Translations under genes and position numbers: made by a program | Notes under the pieces: model-generated | What the model was told of the DNA's origin: nothing | Databases searched by the model: none | The model's input: the letters and a program-made list of their open reading frames with translations, nothing else | Origin: Quillaja saponaria | Taxonomy: Eukaryota > Streptophyta > Magnoliopsida > Fabales > Quillajaceae | Assembly (NCBI GenBank): GCA_029379385.1 | Contig: CM055618.1 | Span: 12,038,134-12,102,133, forward strand | Direction: 5' to 3' | DNA: 64,000 nucleotides | Shown: piece after piece, positions 23,101 to 34,010 of the stretch | Numbering within the stretch: the stretch's first letter is position 1 | How the letters are laid out: the number at the start of each line of letters is the position of its first letter

Positions 23101-26100
23101 TCATCAACATCATCGTCATCCTCTTCTTCTTCTTCTTCTTCTTCTTCCAAATCTGTGCCAAGATTGTCATCATCATCACTTTGTTCCCAGTCCTTCAAAG
23201 AAAGATTTTTCTCATGTTCATCTAGTTCCTCATCCGATCCTACAACAACATCTTCACTTTCTGAATTTTCAGAAGAATCTCCATCTTCATTCACAAAATC
23301 TTCCACATCCTTTCTACCAAGAACTTCATCAACCCAACCCTTCTTAGTCTTAGCGTCCTCGTCAAGGGAGAAGGAATCACCAAGATCATCCCCAGAGAGA
23401 GATCTTGGCTTCTGTGTAGATGGCTTCTCTGAGACTTCATTGTCTTCGTCACTGTAATAGTCATCAGCAACCATCCTTTTCTGCCGCTCTACCTGGAAAT
23501 TTGAAGCATCATATAAGTTAATAGTATCCAAGGTTTCATATTGGACAAATAAAATTGAAACAAACGTTCTAGGCATCAAAATAATAGCATTCCCTGTTAC
23601 TATGAGACTATGGTAAGGATGTATTGGGCATTTTTCTATCTCTCGAATGTACACATGAAGAACAGCTTGCATAAGAGGTCACCGAATGAATCAAAAGAAT
23701 TGATGTATGTTGGGGAACTTTCTAAATAAGAGCAATGGTATCTGTTAATCCTGATGAAATGGTTGTTGAGAGCTCCTTTTCATAACTCATAATAGATTTT
23801 CAATCTCAGACAGAAAGAAAGACATGTATGTACATCTATATATATACAAACAAGCATCATAATAAAGAATAAACAAAATACTGTTTGTGACACTATATAG
23901 ATGTACCAGTGCTAGAATTATAGCATATATGTTTATTAAAATTACATCACAAAAATTTAAATTTAGTAAGTCAGTCATGGGTCAGCTTAAGCAGAACCCG
24001 TAACATAAGAGGCCAAGCCTGAGCCTCTCACAGCACAAGCACATCTCAGCTCAGCTTCCTTATGTGCCTAAATACAAAGCTAAACCTGACCCGACAGCAG
24101 ATTCAATGATCCAATTCTTGTATAACTAATATGACCTAAGCTCTTGTGTATTTAGAATTTAGAAATATTAGATTATTCATTATTCCAATCTGACTTGTAT
24201 TACTTTGAAACTACCCAGACTTCCCTTCCTTTTCTAGAAACTACAGAAGTCCAGTAGATAAACAGAGTAATCACATTTTATAACAGAACATCCAGATTTC
24301 ATAAATGTGGTTGCTCTGCTATATAATTTGATTAGTCTGTCACATAATGCGGTTATTCTGCCAAAGTTAGCAAAGTCCAGGGGAGGCTGGAGCAATTAAT
24401 GATAAATATGACAATGGTGATCATCAAGTTCAAAGCAATCATACCTCTAATTGCTCTAATCTTTCTCTTTCCTCCTGTGCAATCTCTTCAGGTGTCTTTG
24501 TCCTGTCTGATGGGCGAGCACGCATTTCTAGTGCCATCTCTTTGACAAGTTTATCGTAATAATCGGGTTTTTCCTGCCATAAACAGAAAATACAATTCTC
24601 CTTTAGTTAAAGGAGGCTGTCAATACCAAGAGGAATCCTTCAATGAGAACACACCTGCTCAAAATTTTCCGTCCTACGATTAGAAGATGAGCTACCCTTA
24701 TTGCTAATTTCATTTGGTATACTCTTATTCACAAGAGCCTTCAAAGCATTCATCTTGCTTGGATCAGTCAAAGACAACAACACATCAGACTGTACTAGTG
24801 ACGTGAATTTTTTGTCCAATTCTTCCATGAAATGTTCATTTTCTTCTTTATCTTTTGCTTTTTGAGCCTGGCAAATAATAGAAGTAATATGAGATACAGA
24901 AACAACAACAGAGGATAAGAAACTACTGTAGCCTTAACTTTGCATCAGTTTTCAAAATATAAAGATAAAGAAAATCCCCCACCTTAAAGAATTTGCTCTT
25001 TGAGATAATTTCCTCCATCACTTCCTTCTTGCTTTTATGTTTCTGCAGATGGGAAGTAATAACCATAAATAACATTTAGAGCATAATCTAATAATCCATA
25101 TTCAAAATTTCAAAGGAAATTGAGAAGGGAGTTAGAATATATAGGTTTCAAAATGTAAAGTCAACATCCTCACAATCTTAAACACTATAGTAAAGTTTCC
25201 AATTTTCCAGGTTCTAGAATTTAAAATCACTTCTTAACACATAAAGATAATAATATATAACTACAATGAACTTAATATGAAATAGCAAAACAGTTCTTAC
25301 GTTTTCCTCAGCCTCCATCAGACCTATATCTCGTGGACTCTGCACATTACGAGCATTAATTTGCTTCAGCGAGGCTGACTCTTCTGCAGAAGGAATACAT
25401 TATAATTATCGTCAAGATTATCCCAAAGGAAAACAAAATATTCAGCAGATTGAAGAAGCTTATGATACATGATTTGAAGACAAAAGGCTAAATTAATCAA
25501 TACTAAAGCTACTACTTAAGCTAGATCTAGAAACTTTCATCTAATATTTTCTAAAAAAACCTTATTAAAACACAATTTGATGAAATCAATTCAAACATGC
25601 AAACTTCAAAATTATGACAGCTTGATGTATTATTGTTTATATAAAGGAAAAAAGTTAAAAACAGCATTATACTGGATGAGAAAAATCCAACTTCTAATGA
25701 TTTTTAGTTAAGGAGTTTTACGTAACTATGAACCATAAAATCACAAATAAGAACTTAACAATATAAAATACGTGCTCATGCACACATATTAGTATAAGAG
25801 CTATAAGAATCATTGGTGCTCATCTCATCGGGGTTAACCCTCAGGTTAATTGAGTTTTTCCCTTCACTTCTGGAAGGGTCTCCTGGAGTGCCACCTATAA
25901 GTTAATGATGTCAATTCTAGACACCAAAATGGAACAAACATGCACACCCACACTACAGCATGGAGCCATATACTTCCATAATTGAAATAAACTACTTATG
26001 AAAGACACCCATTTCTTGATAATATTGTTTAGGAAAAAAGATCCAAATACAAAATTCAAGTTTATATAATACTTATGTATGTGTACCATCCTCATCGTCA

Positions 26101-27290
26101 GGTAGCATTTCATCCTCAAAATCATCCTTTTCTGGAAATGCACCAAGACCGTCACTAAAATCTTCTCCCTCTTCTTCTCCATCTGATAAGTTATACTTCA
26201 CTTTCTTGTTCAGTTTCAGCTGTTGAAAAAGCAAAGAATAACAATTACAAAAAATCATTATTTATATGAATGTATAGAATCGCCAGCTAGTGTATCACTC
26301 TCATTCCTTTTTATAAAATAATCTTCTTATAAAAAAGAAAATTAAGAGAACTAGTAACAATCAATTTAACATAATAAAACTTTAACTCTGCGGCAGGACT
26401 TCCAAACAAAATTTACATAGGGAAGAGACATACATTATGTATGTATGTAACTATGGTGTATCATCTGTAAAAAATGGAAGACTAGTTAACGAAGTCACGC
26501 AACAGAACAAATTTGAGCTCATTTGTCTTTACACACAACCCCTTTCACAGTGTTCATATTCTTCTTTAAACGCTAACAATTTAAGCTTCTGGGTTTAATA
26601 AGAGGAAAAAAAAACATACAATTAAGAATCCAATAGACAGAATAGTCCAACCTTCTATTACTGAAACCATAAATTCACAATAATCACACTCATAACACTA
26701 ATTATAGGCCTCTGACACACTACTAAATCATTATCTGATATTTTCCAACACTCCCACTGCAACCATAAGTAAAGGTCCCAAAATTCATTAGGTTATGTTG
26801 CATAATCCAGTTAACCCACCTGAAGTTCACGCTGCGAACGGATAATAGCTTTACCAAACTCATCAAGCTCATCATTTTGCTCCCCAATTCGATTATCGAC
26901 AAAAACAGACGATTTCCCACTCTGTTCATATTCCTTCAACAATGTCTTCTTCCTCTGCAACACCACCAAGAATAAATGTAATCATCATCACAACAAGAGG
27001 ACCCAAAAGTATCAAAAAATTTGAATAAAACTAATTAACGCAATGGCCAATCTAATAATACATACCTTCTCAATAGATTTGGAGCGAGCCTGGCCAATCC
27101 GGCGCTCTTCGCCTTTGCGCTTCTTTCCAAGTATGTCAAATTTTCTTCGGGACCAAATGGTCTCGAAAGGATTGGCCTTGGTGGCCTTCACTTTCATAGC
27201 TACCGCATCTGGACCAGACCTATTCTGCTTCGTATTGTTCTTCTTTTGTTTATTGGAGTCGCTACTGCTACGGTTTGACGTTTTCGCCAT
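20157..27290 (-). CDS. NOP14: Nucleolar protein 14 (NOP14), 14 exons
   Basis: NOP14 is a nucleolar factor of the 90S/SSU pre-ribosome needed for 18S rRNA maturation and 40S assembly. Exons: 27290-27066, 26954-26820, 26219-26087, 25383-25301, 25042-24983, 24867-24655, 24573-24445, 23492-22749, 22121-21929, 21816-21623, 21353-21249, 21131-20992, 20807-20529, 20421-20157. They join in phase to 2898 nt, 965 residues, close to plant family length. Landmarks: NPFETIWSRRKFDILGKK near residues 40-58, RRIGQARSKSIEK, the DYYDKLVKEMALEMRARPSDRTKTPEE region (exon 7), an acidic tract at about 430-470 with nine consecutive Glu, the conserved HAVMTPAILLMCEYLMRCSI stretch, NFVKGRDYDPDRERAE and a basic GKGRKRRR tail. 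The start at 27290 is the first ATG after a telo-box. A partial broken copy lies downstream at 11779-15771. All introns are GT-AG. Confidence 0.95.
23121..23150 (-). repeat. (CTT)n / poly-Glu coding microsatellite in NOP14 exon 8
   Basis: A run of TCT/CTT triplets on the plus strand encodes the nine-Glu stretch of the acidic tract. The pseudogene copy has a shorter and interrupted equivalent near 14965-14985, so the length has changed since the duplication. Confidence 0.85.
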
Positions 27291-27327
27291 GGGAGATGCA
27301 GAGCAAGGCTGCAACCTCTTTCAAGGT

Positions 27328-27336
27328 TTAGGGTTT
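27328..27336 (-). promoter_or_regulatory. Telo-box upstream of NOP14
   Basis: AAACCCTAA on the minus strand lies about 40 bp before the NOP14 ATG. Telo-boxes are typical of plant genes for ribosomal proteins and ribosome biogenesis and are bound by Telobox/PUR-alpha-type factors. The match to the NOP14 role supports function. Confidence 0.6.
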
Positions 27337-27361
27337 ATGTCTGCTCTGTTTGTTAGTTAAA

Positions 27362-27426
27362 AAACTGCTCGACCTTTAACAACAGGTTCCAGCCTTCCAG
27401 GTGGAGTTAAGATTTTAATTTTGTTT

Positions 27427-27457
<31 letters not shown>

Positions 27458-29207
27458 TGTCAAAAGGAGTTTTGTTCAAAGATTTTACTTTATTTATGAT
27501 GAAAAATTAACATTAATGCATAAAAATAAAAATAAAACTTGCATGAATATCAAATCATTAAAAAAAATTATTTATTCACTTTCAAATTTTAAACTCAGAA
27601 CTCTTTCCAAAATGAAATCAAAAATTCCCATATCTTACTTCTTCTACATATATTTTTTTTATTATATCAACTAATTTTATAGTACTTCATCTAAATTTAA
27701 TAATTTTTATTTCATTGAGAATTAAAAACCAAATCTTGAACAACATTATTAAATAAATAAATTTCTAGAGATTGAAAGAGAAAATAGTTTAATATTTAGA
27801 TATCAAAATAGTAAATAAGCTAATGTAAAATGTCAACAAACTCAAATACTGTAAAAATTTTCTTATGAAATTCTTTATATTCATAAATAATTAAATAAAT
27901 AAAACTCAAAATTGAGGTAAGAAAAAACCCAAGTCAAGGATGAAGTTTGTGATCAACTCTGAATTTTAGCTTAATTTGATACGAAGATTAATTAGAATCA
28001 AGCTGAGTAGTTGCAGTTCATGATGATAGCACATGAACTCATTGACATGATTATAAAATTTATAAATTATAAATATATTTATCTCTTATTTGTATATTTA
28101 GTACTTTTGAAATATATATAAAGTATTTTATGATATTACTATGGAGAAACATGCTTTTGTTTTGTATTCCATATAATTGTATGATATATTTCTTTATTTA
28201 TTAGTTGAGTATTTTTTATTTTTTTATATTGAATTTTGTGATACTTTCATAATTCATATTTTTCTTTTGAGATTTTAAATTTAGGCTTATGATATGTACA
28301 AAGTTTTTTTATTTTGTTTTCTCTTCAATGATTTTTTGGGTTTGAATTTTATTAGGAGGTCATAGAAAATAAAATCATCATAAATTTTCTAATCTCAGCG
28401 TAGATGATATGCTAGACTAGAGAGTTGAATAGTTGAAGTATGCGTAAATTAGCTCAGATACACCTAACCGCTAAATCAAAGAAAAAAAACGTAAGACCAG
28501 GCCGGAGAGATGATTAATCTAGATATGCGTCGACACACCTAATCACTTAATCAAAATAATAATAATGATATCTATAAAGAGCTACAAGTTTTGGTGTACA
28601 AATCATTATTATTATTTATTTAACAGTCAGATGTGTCTGGACTAATTTATGCACACCTTAACTGATCAATTATTCAATATGGTCTTATATTTTTTTCTTT
28701 GTTTAAAGACAAATGTGTCTTGACACACTTACGCATACATCAACTAATTATTTTTGATGGTCCAGGCAAAGGAATCTATTCACGCTTTAAGAATTTTGCT
28801 CTCCATAATCCCTCCTAATTTTTTTATTTTTTATTTACTAAAAATTCTATAAAAAAAATTCAAATCCGTGGAACAACCACACCTAACTTAAATAGTCTAA
28901 AGCTCCAGCTCCAACTTTCAATAAAGCTCAGTCACCGTGTGCCCTCAATGACTCCCTAAAGCATTTACGAGAGACCCAAGGACGGACAGGGGACCCTAAT
29001 GTTTCTTCCTTGGCTATTATAAAGCCAATGTCCTACATTATGACACTTTGCACACTTCTGTTCATTGACAGTTCCATTTCGTTTTTTATTCACTTTATTA
29101 TTTGCAACAACATAGATGAAATCATTTACACTTTTTTTTCTCATTTAGTTACATTATTAGTCTCTCCCCATGACCACAACTCTTTGAATGAATTACAGAT
29201 CCATGAA
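27362..29207. other. Intergenic, AT-rich, repeat tails
   Basis: No gene. A long poly(T) run lies at 27436-27458. 28400-28760 holds SINE-like tails (separate entry). The rest is AT-rich without recognised structure. The 3'UTR of the universal-stress-like gene must lie below 29207. Confidence 0.45.
28430..28760. repeat. Inverted SINE-like tail copies
   Basis: Two forward copies (AGATACACCTAACCGCTAAATCAAAGAAAAAAAA near 28456-28488 and the ATATGCGTCGACACACCTAATCACTTAATCAAAA version near 28523-28556) face two reverse copies (near 28620-28665 and 28710-28745). All match the tail of the SINE at 31797-31985. I read them as 3' fragments of one SINE family. Confidence 0.45.
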
Positions 29208-30411
29208 TCAGGCTAAGAGCCAGAAATCTTTGTGCCTCTTTGTGGTGATCATATACCCTCCAATTTTCTTGCTTTTTCTTCTCACTGCCATTGCCATACA
29301 ATCTGCATTCTGAATGCAGTACTCCACAACTCCAACACCAGTCACTCTGCTGCCTGCCCACATCATTAGAAGGTTCCATGTAGTGATTGTGGACCTCTTT
29401 TTCTGCCCCAAAACCAGAAGTGCCACTCCTTGTTTTCTGGCCTCTTCCACTATTTTTGGACCCTTTTCCTTCCCTTCCACTACTGAAACCTCAATTTGTA
29501 CCTTCAAGGACAAAACAAGATTAAGTTTTTATCATGTAGAATTCATGTCAACTATGGTCAAGTCATGTGGAAAATGTATTAGCAAGTACAGTGTGTTAGC
29601 TTAAGCTTAATAGCTTATAGATGAGGTGATAATCTATCGACTTATAAAATTTACGTATTGGGTCTATTCTTAAAGAAAAAAGTATCAAACCTACACATGA
29701 GGAGAAGTGTTACTTTAGCTTGAAGATGAGGTGGTAATTTATCAGTGTCCATCACCTTTCAGAATATATACCCCTAATAGATTTCCAATGAGATTGAACG
29801 GCCCTCTTCTTATCCTTCTTTTGTATAACATAATTTGAGAATGTTGCACTGTTTTTGAAATAATTTATTAGAGCCAGAGACAGAATTATACTCACCTCAG
29901 GTCTCTTCAACTGACACATATTCTTAAAGGAGCAAACAAGTTCATAAGCTTTTGGAGATTTCTCCCTGGTGGACTTTTCACTTATGGCTGCAATATATAG
30001 TTAAGTCATACTTAGGTTTCTGAGACTTACTATAACAATCAAATAAGTTAGAGAGTGATGCAAAAGCAATTAAAATGATCTACCTTGTTTGGAATTAGAA
30101 GGCTTAATTACATGAAGAAGAATAAGTGTGTCCTGGCTTTGAACAGTGTGAGTAAGTGCCCATTGTAGAGCTCCCTTAGCTTCAAAGCTAGAATCAACAA
30201 CAACCATGATTCTCCTACCGAAAACCAACCCGGGTTTTGTTTCATCGCCAGAATCCTTTTCGCCATTGCCAGAATTCTCATTTTGCTGGTGATCATTACT
30301 TTTGATGGAACTGGCTTCAACCTTGAATTGTGCAGGCGGGGATCGAACACGAGCATGAGGCCTAATTCTGTTTAGGCAGAAAACTGGCAACCTTGTCCCT
30401 CTCTTGCCCAT
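29208..30411 (-). CDS. Universal stress protein-like (adenine nucleotide alpha-hydrolase fold), 3 exons
   Basis: Exons 30411-30084, 29987-29896 and 29501-29208 join in phase to 714 nt, 237 residues. The USP-like domain begins near residue 67 with IMVVVDSSFEAKGALQWALTH (beta-1 and helix-1 with the DSS motif), continues with DTLILLHVIKPS, and ends with KGPKIVEEARKQGVALLVLGQKKRS and a VEYCIQNADCMAMAVRRK strand. The first 60 residues are basic and low in structure (RIRPHARVRSPPAQ), then a Gly/Asp/Lys linker. Plant USP-like proteins are linked to stress responses; no substrate can be given. The start is the ATG at 30411; upstream in-frame codons up to 30423 lack an ATG. In Arabidopsis a related gene (At1g69080, from memory) lies beside NOP14, which fits the position here. 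Confidence 0.9.
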
Positions 30412-30448
30412 CTCTTGGAGCACCCTCTTAATAAGAAAGCAACCATTC

Positions 30449-30456
30449 TTTTTATA
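30449..30456 (-). promoter_or_regulatory. Possible TATA box of the USP-like gene
   Basis: TATAAAAA on the minus strand is about 38 bp before the ATG, which would give a very short leader. The match is good but the spacing is tight. Confidence 0.35.
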
Positions 30457-31796
30457 AGGACAAAAACAGGGGAATAGGATGCCTCAAATTTCTAGATGTT
30501 GGTCTGGGACATGGTTCATTTCTGCTTTGCTTTCTCTTTTATTCTTTTCTAATCATTTTTGTTAGTTCTTTTCTTTGTTTCTTTTGATTTTTCCCTTTGT
30601 GGGGATCCTTGTTCCTGAATATGCTTGCCATAAAGCTATAGGCCCATCATTCTTCTAAGACCAGCCAATTGGTTTTGCCTCACCATTTAGGGAATATTGG
30701 AGTAGTCAATTTAATTATTAAGCTGCTTTTCCTCTCTAATATCAGAGGATTGTTATTGTCCTCTGACTGATTTCTCAAAGCCCCATTAGATATCATTACA
30801 GATTCCTCCTTGTGTTTCCTTCCATTTCTTGCTTTGTTTCCGTCATTATGATTCTGGATTAGGGGAGGGATTTTAGAGTAGGTGAATGATTAAATCAAGT
30901 ACTTCAATTTTAGTCTGAACATGGTATTGGCTTGAACGTGTCATACACCATGCCTTTTTTTTTCTTTTTTTTTGGGTACATCAAAAGGTTGAGTTTGAAC
31001 CCACAACATGGGAAGAGAGAATGATCTAAAACTTGGTACCATACTTTACATTTGATTTAGCGATATCAAATTTGGGAGTTCCTCAATCCTTAATACACAT
31101 ACCCTTTATCACCTAAACAACAATAAGAATAAACATAAAATAGGTTTTTCTAGTGTTTCATTTGAAATTCCTTTGAAGTTTCTTCAGCTTCTAGTTTAGA
31201 GCTAGATTCAACTTAATGAAAGGAGACTCTATGTTATGCAGTTACGTGCACAAAATGTTATTAATGATCATTGCTATTACAATTTCATTTTAGCTAGTTA
31301 AATTAAAATTTCATCGGTATATAGCATTTGTCTTTATAAATATATATATATATATATATATATTTGATAAAATCTTTATAACTATTAGATATATAAGCAA
31401 ATGAAAATCTTGTATAGTTTAGAAAAATAACAAAGCTATCATGGCATATCATCTCTTTTAATTTGTTAATTATCTATTGAATAGCTGGCTTTGTTCATAA
31501 GCAATTGGGTCATCATTTCATTAATTAATGGCAATGTTATATATAACATACTGACCCAAAAAAATTTCTCATAAGCAAAGAGGATTTTAAAATGATTCAT
31601 ATAATAAAAGGTACTTCTGCTTCATGATGTAAATTTGCAAAAGTAAACATTATATTAAGATCTTTCTCTTTTTTATAAACAAATGAAAAAGTACAAGACC
31701 CTTCAAAGATGCTTGATGCTAAGATAATATATCTCATTTCAAAGTTAGTTGTGTCATATTTACTTAATTACCATTTAAAATGAATTGTGTACTTAA

Positions 31797-31985
31797 AGGT
31801 TGACCTTAGTGATAAGAAGGTGATATCTTTATTTCTTATTGACATCATGGGTTTGAATCTATTTGGAAGAGGCCGGGAAGAGTAAATTTTTTATAAATTT
31901 GCAACACCAAATTGGAGAGGAGACTAGTCGAGATAAGCTAAGAAAGATAGCATAGACGCACTTAACCGCAGAATTAAAAAAAAAA
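31797..31985 (+). mobile_element. tRNA-derived SINE
   Basis: The head carries a pol III A-box (TAGTGATAAGAAGG, 31808-31821) and a B-box (GGTTTGAATCT, 31850-31860) at the usual spacing of SINEs. The tail ends CTTAACCGCAGAATT followed by poly(A) at 31975-31985. ATTGTG occurs on both flanks (near 31784 and 31990) as a possible degenerate target-site duplication. It has no cloverleaf, so it is not a tRNA gene. Confidence 0.6.
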
Positions 31986-32429
31986 GATTGATTGTGCTGA
32001 CCATCATAAAATAGTTTATCAAAATCAGAACTTTTGCATTTCGAGACCTAATTTTTCTTTGAAGTTTTCCAATCTTACCGTTAGAAGTCATGTATATGAT
32101 CATGAATTCAATTACTTGTGTAACATAATCTCTTCCTATACACTTTTTTTTCCCCCTGCTATTATACTTTAATTAGCAATTTCTTAGAGACATCTTTTGG
32201 AACCCAAGTCTAAAATTGTTTTTTTATTTTTTTAAATGCGAAAAAGAAAAGAAAGATTAGTATGGAAATGCCACTTCTTTTTAAATTAATGTTAGGCCAT
32301 TTTAAGTTACAAACTCCAGATTTTCAAATTAAAATGTCAAGTTCTAATTATCAAGGTATTTGTTTTACAATAAAATAATTTGAAAAAAGAATTCTCGCGT
32401 CAGTGGCTAGAATCTCTAAATTTTGTATT

Positions 32430-32760
32430 CATGCTAGATTATGTCTTGAGGTTTGAATGTGCAAGTATTATGGTTTAGTTAGACATTTTTTTTAATTTAG
32501 CAGTCAAATGTGTTTATATCAGTTTATGTATGTCTCAACTAATCACATTTTTAATCTAATTAAAGATAGGTCATTGACAAACTAAATTTAGTATTTTTGC
32601 CAGTTTATGTCTTGAGGTTTGAATGTTCAAGTATTATGGTTTAGTTAGACAATAAAATTTTTATTTTAATTTGTTGGTTAGATATGTCAGAGCTAGTTCA
32701 CGTGCATATTAACTAGTCACATTTGTTATTCGATTAAAAGTAGGTCATCAACTAATTAAA
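32430..32760 (-). repeat. Two-copy SINE-like tail repeat
   Basis: The TTGAGGTTTGAATGT..CAAGTATTATGGTTTAGTTAGAC block occurs at about 32446-32486 and 32611-32653. Each is followed by a reversed tail related to the SINE at 31797 (..TTTAGCAGTCAAATGTG.., ..GTTGGTTAGATATGTCAG..). Confidence 0.5.
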
Positions 32761-33324
32761 TAATTTTTTTTTCTGCTTACGAATTTTCATATTTTGAGAT
32801 ATAAAAAATAGCATTAAGAAAAATAAATAAAACATGCCTCACAGCCCAATTTTCCAATGTCCACGTAACCAACCTCACATCTAATAATTGGGTTTCGTTG
32901 GCTTGAAAAACCCAAATGAAGGCCCATAAATTACATTGTACGTTTCTCATTGTTTTTTACGCTACTAAATAAAAGCATAAAAAATAAATAAGTTGGAAAG
33001 AATTTAAACCTGATTTGAAAAAAAAATTAGATTTAATAGAAAGACTTGTTATCTCTAATCATAATAGGCATGGCAATGGTTTGAATTAGGTAGATAAAAT
33101 TTGATCCAATCTGGATATGATATAAACAAAATTTAATTTAAATATGATCCAAATTGGGGGCTATTCTTTTTATATTTTTAATAAATTTACATTTTTGTTG
33201 CAATTTAACAAAAAATAAACAAATAAATAAATATATTATTCCAAAGAGTCCTACTTAATACATAATACCATATCAAAACTATTTGACTTTTAATTCCTAG
33301 TTTAATTTGGAGCAGGCTTCTGTT

Positions 33325-33423
33325 AGAACTCAGAAGTACTCCTCTCCTATATATATATTTCTTTTCCCATTAATATCTTGTCTTCATAGCTCGTCAGCAC
33401 TCTGTATCCTACTTCTGAGTTCT
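33325..33423. repeat. Perfect 14-bp inverted repeat bracketing the RING-gene promoter
   Basis: AGAACTCAGAAGTA (33325-33338) and its exact reverse complement TACTTCTGAGTTCT (33410-33423) flank a TATATATATATT tract near 33348-33359 and the expected transcription start. Confidence 0.8.
33348..33359 (+). promoter_or_regulatory. TATA element of the RING gene
   Basis: CTATATATATATTT stands about 35-40 bp before a pyrimidine-rich start region, which leads to a leader exon ending at 33436. Confidence 0.45.
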
Positions 33424-33976
33424 CTCAATTTCTAAGGTTAGTTATGTTTTATATACTTTTAGTATTAATTTTCGAGAATAATTCCATGATTCTTATACTT
33501 CTTATCTGCAATGGATGCTGTATTTGAAAACTTGGTAATACTTTTAGTTATAGAAAGTATATTTTGATGGATAATTGGATAATATGATAATTTAGAATAT
33601 GAAAAGCATGGAGAATCATAGAATTGGATTAACAAGAAGAAATAGCACAAACACACCTTTTGTTTTTCTTTTTTCTTTTTTTTTTTTGGTTTTGGTTTTT
33701 TTTCCTAAGCAAGCTATTTACTAGTGGATGAAGTTTCTGGATTTGCCTGCTTCAATCTAATGTATATATTTATTTTTATCCCATGAAAACTCTAAAACAT
33801 ATTTTTAAAATTTATCTTTTTAGTCCAATAACTAGAACTTTCAAGATTTTTCTAGATTAATCATGATTTTTAACATACTTTGGAACGATTTTTTTTTGTC
33901 TGGATCTTAATTTTCATTATTTTGTTCATTGATAATTTCTATTGACGTTGGAATTTCTCTTTTTTGTTTCTTGCAG
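33390..33976 (+). other. Leader exon and 5'UTR intron of the RING gene
   Basis: A leader exon of about 45 bp ends TTTCTAAG|GTTAGT at 33436. A TTTGTTTCTTGCAG|AGC acceptor lies at 33976, giving an intron of 540 bp. The coding start follows at 34011. Inferred from splice signals. Confidence 0.55.
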
Positions 33977-34010
33977 AGCTATTGGTGTTAAACGAAGAAT
34001 AAATTGTCTA

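Larger units (their letters stand above)
30460..33320. other. Intergenic, repeats, no gene
   Basis: Upstream of the USP-like and RING genes, which diverge from here. It contains a SINE (31797-31985), a two-copy repeat (about 32430-32760) and a (TA)n tract at 31340-31362. Nothing coding is recognised. Confidence 0.5.

Noticed and set aside
22969..23457. 162-codon Ser-rich open frame on the plus strand
   Set aside because: It is the antisense shadow of the acidic Glu/Asp tract of NOP14 exon 8; the same applies to 14933-15346 in the pseudogene.
31808..31860. tRNA gene signals (A-box and B-box)
   Set aside because: No cloverleaf or acceptor stem can be formed and a poly(A) tail follows, so it is a SINE head.
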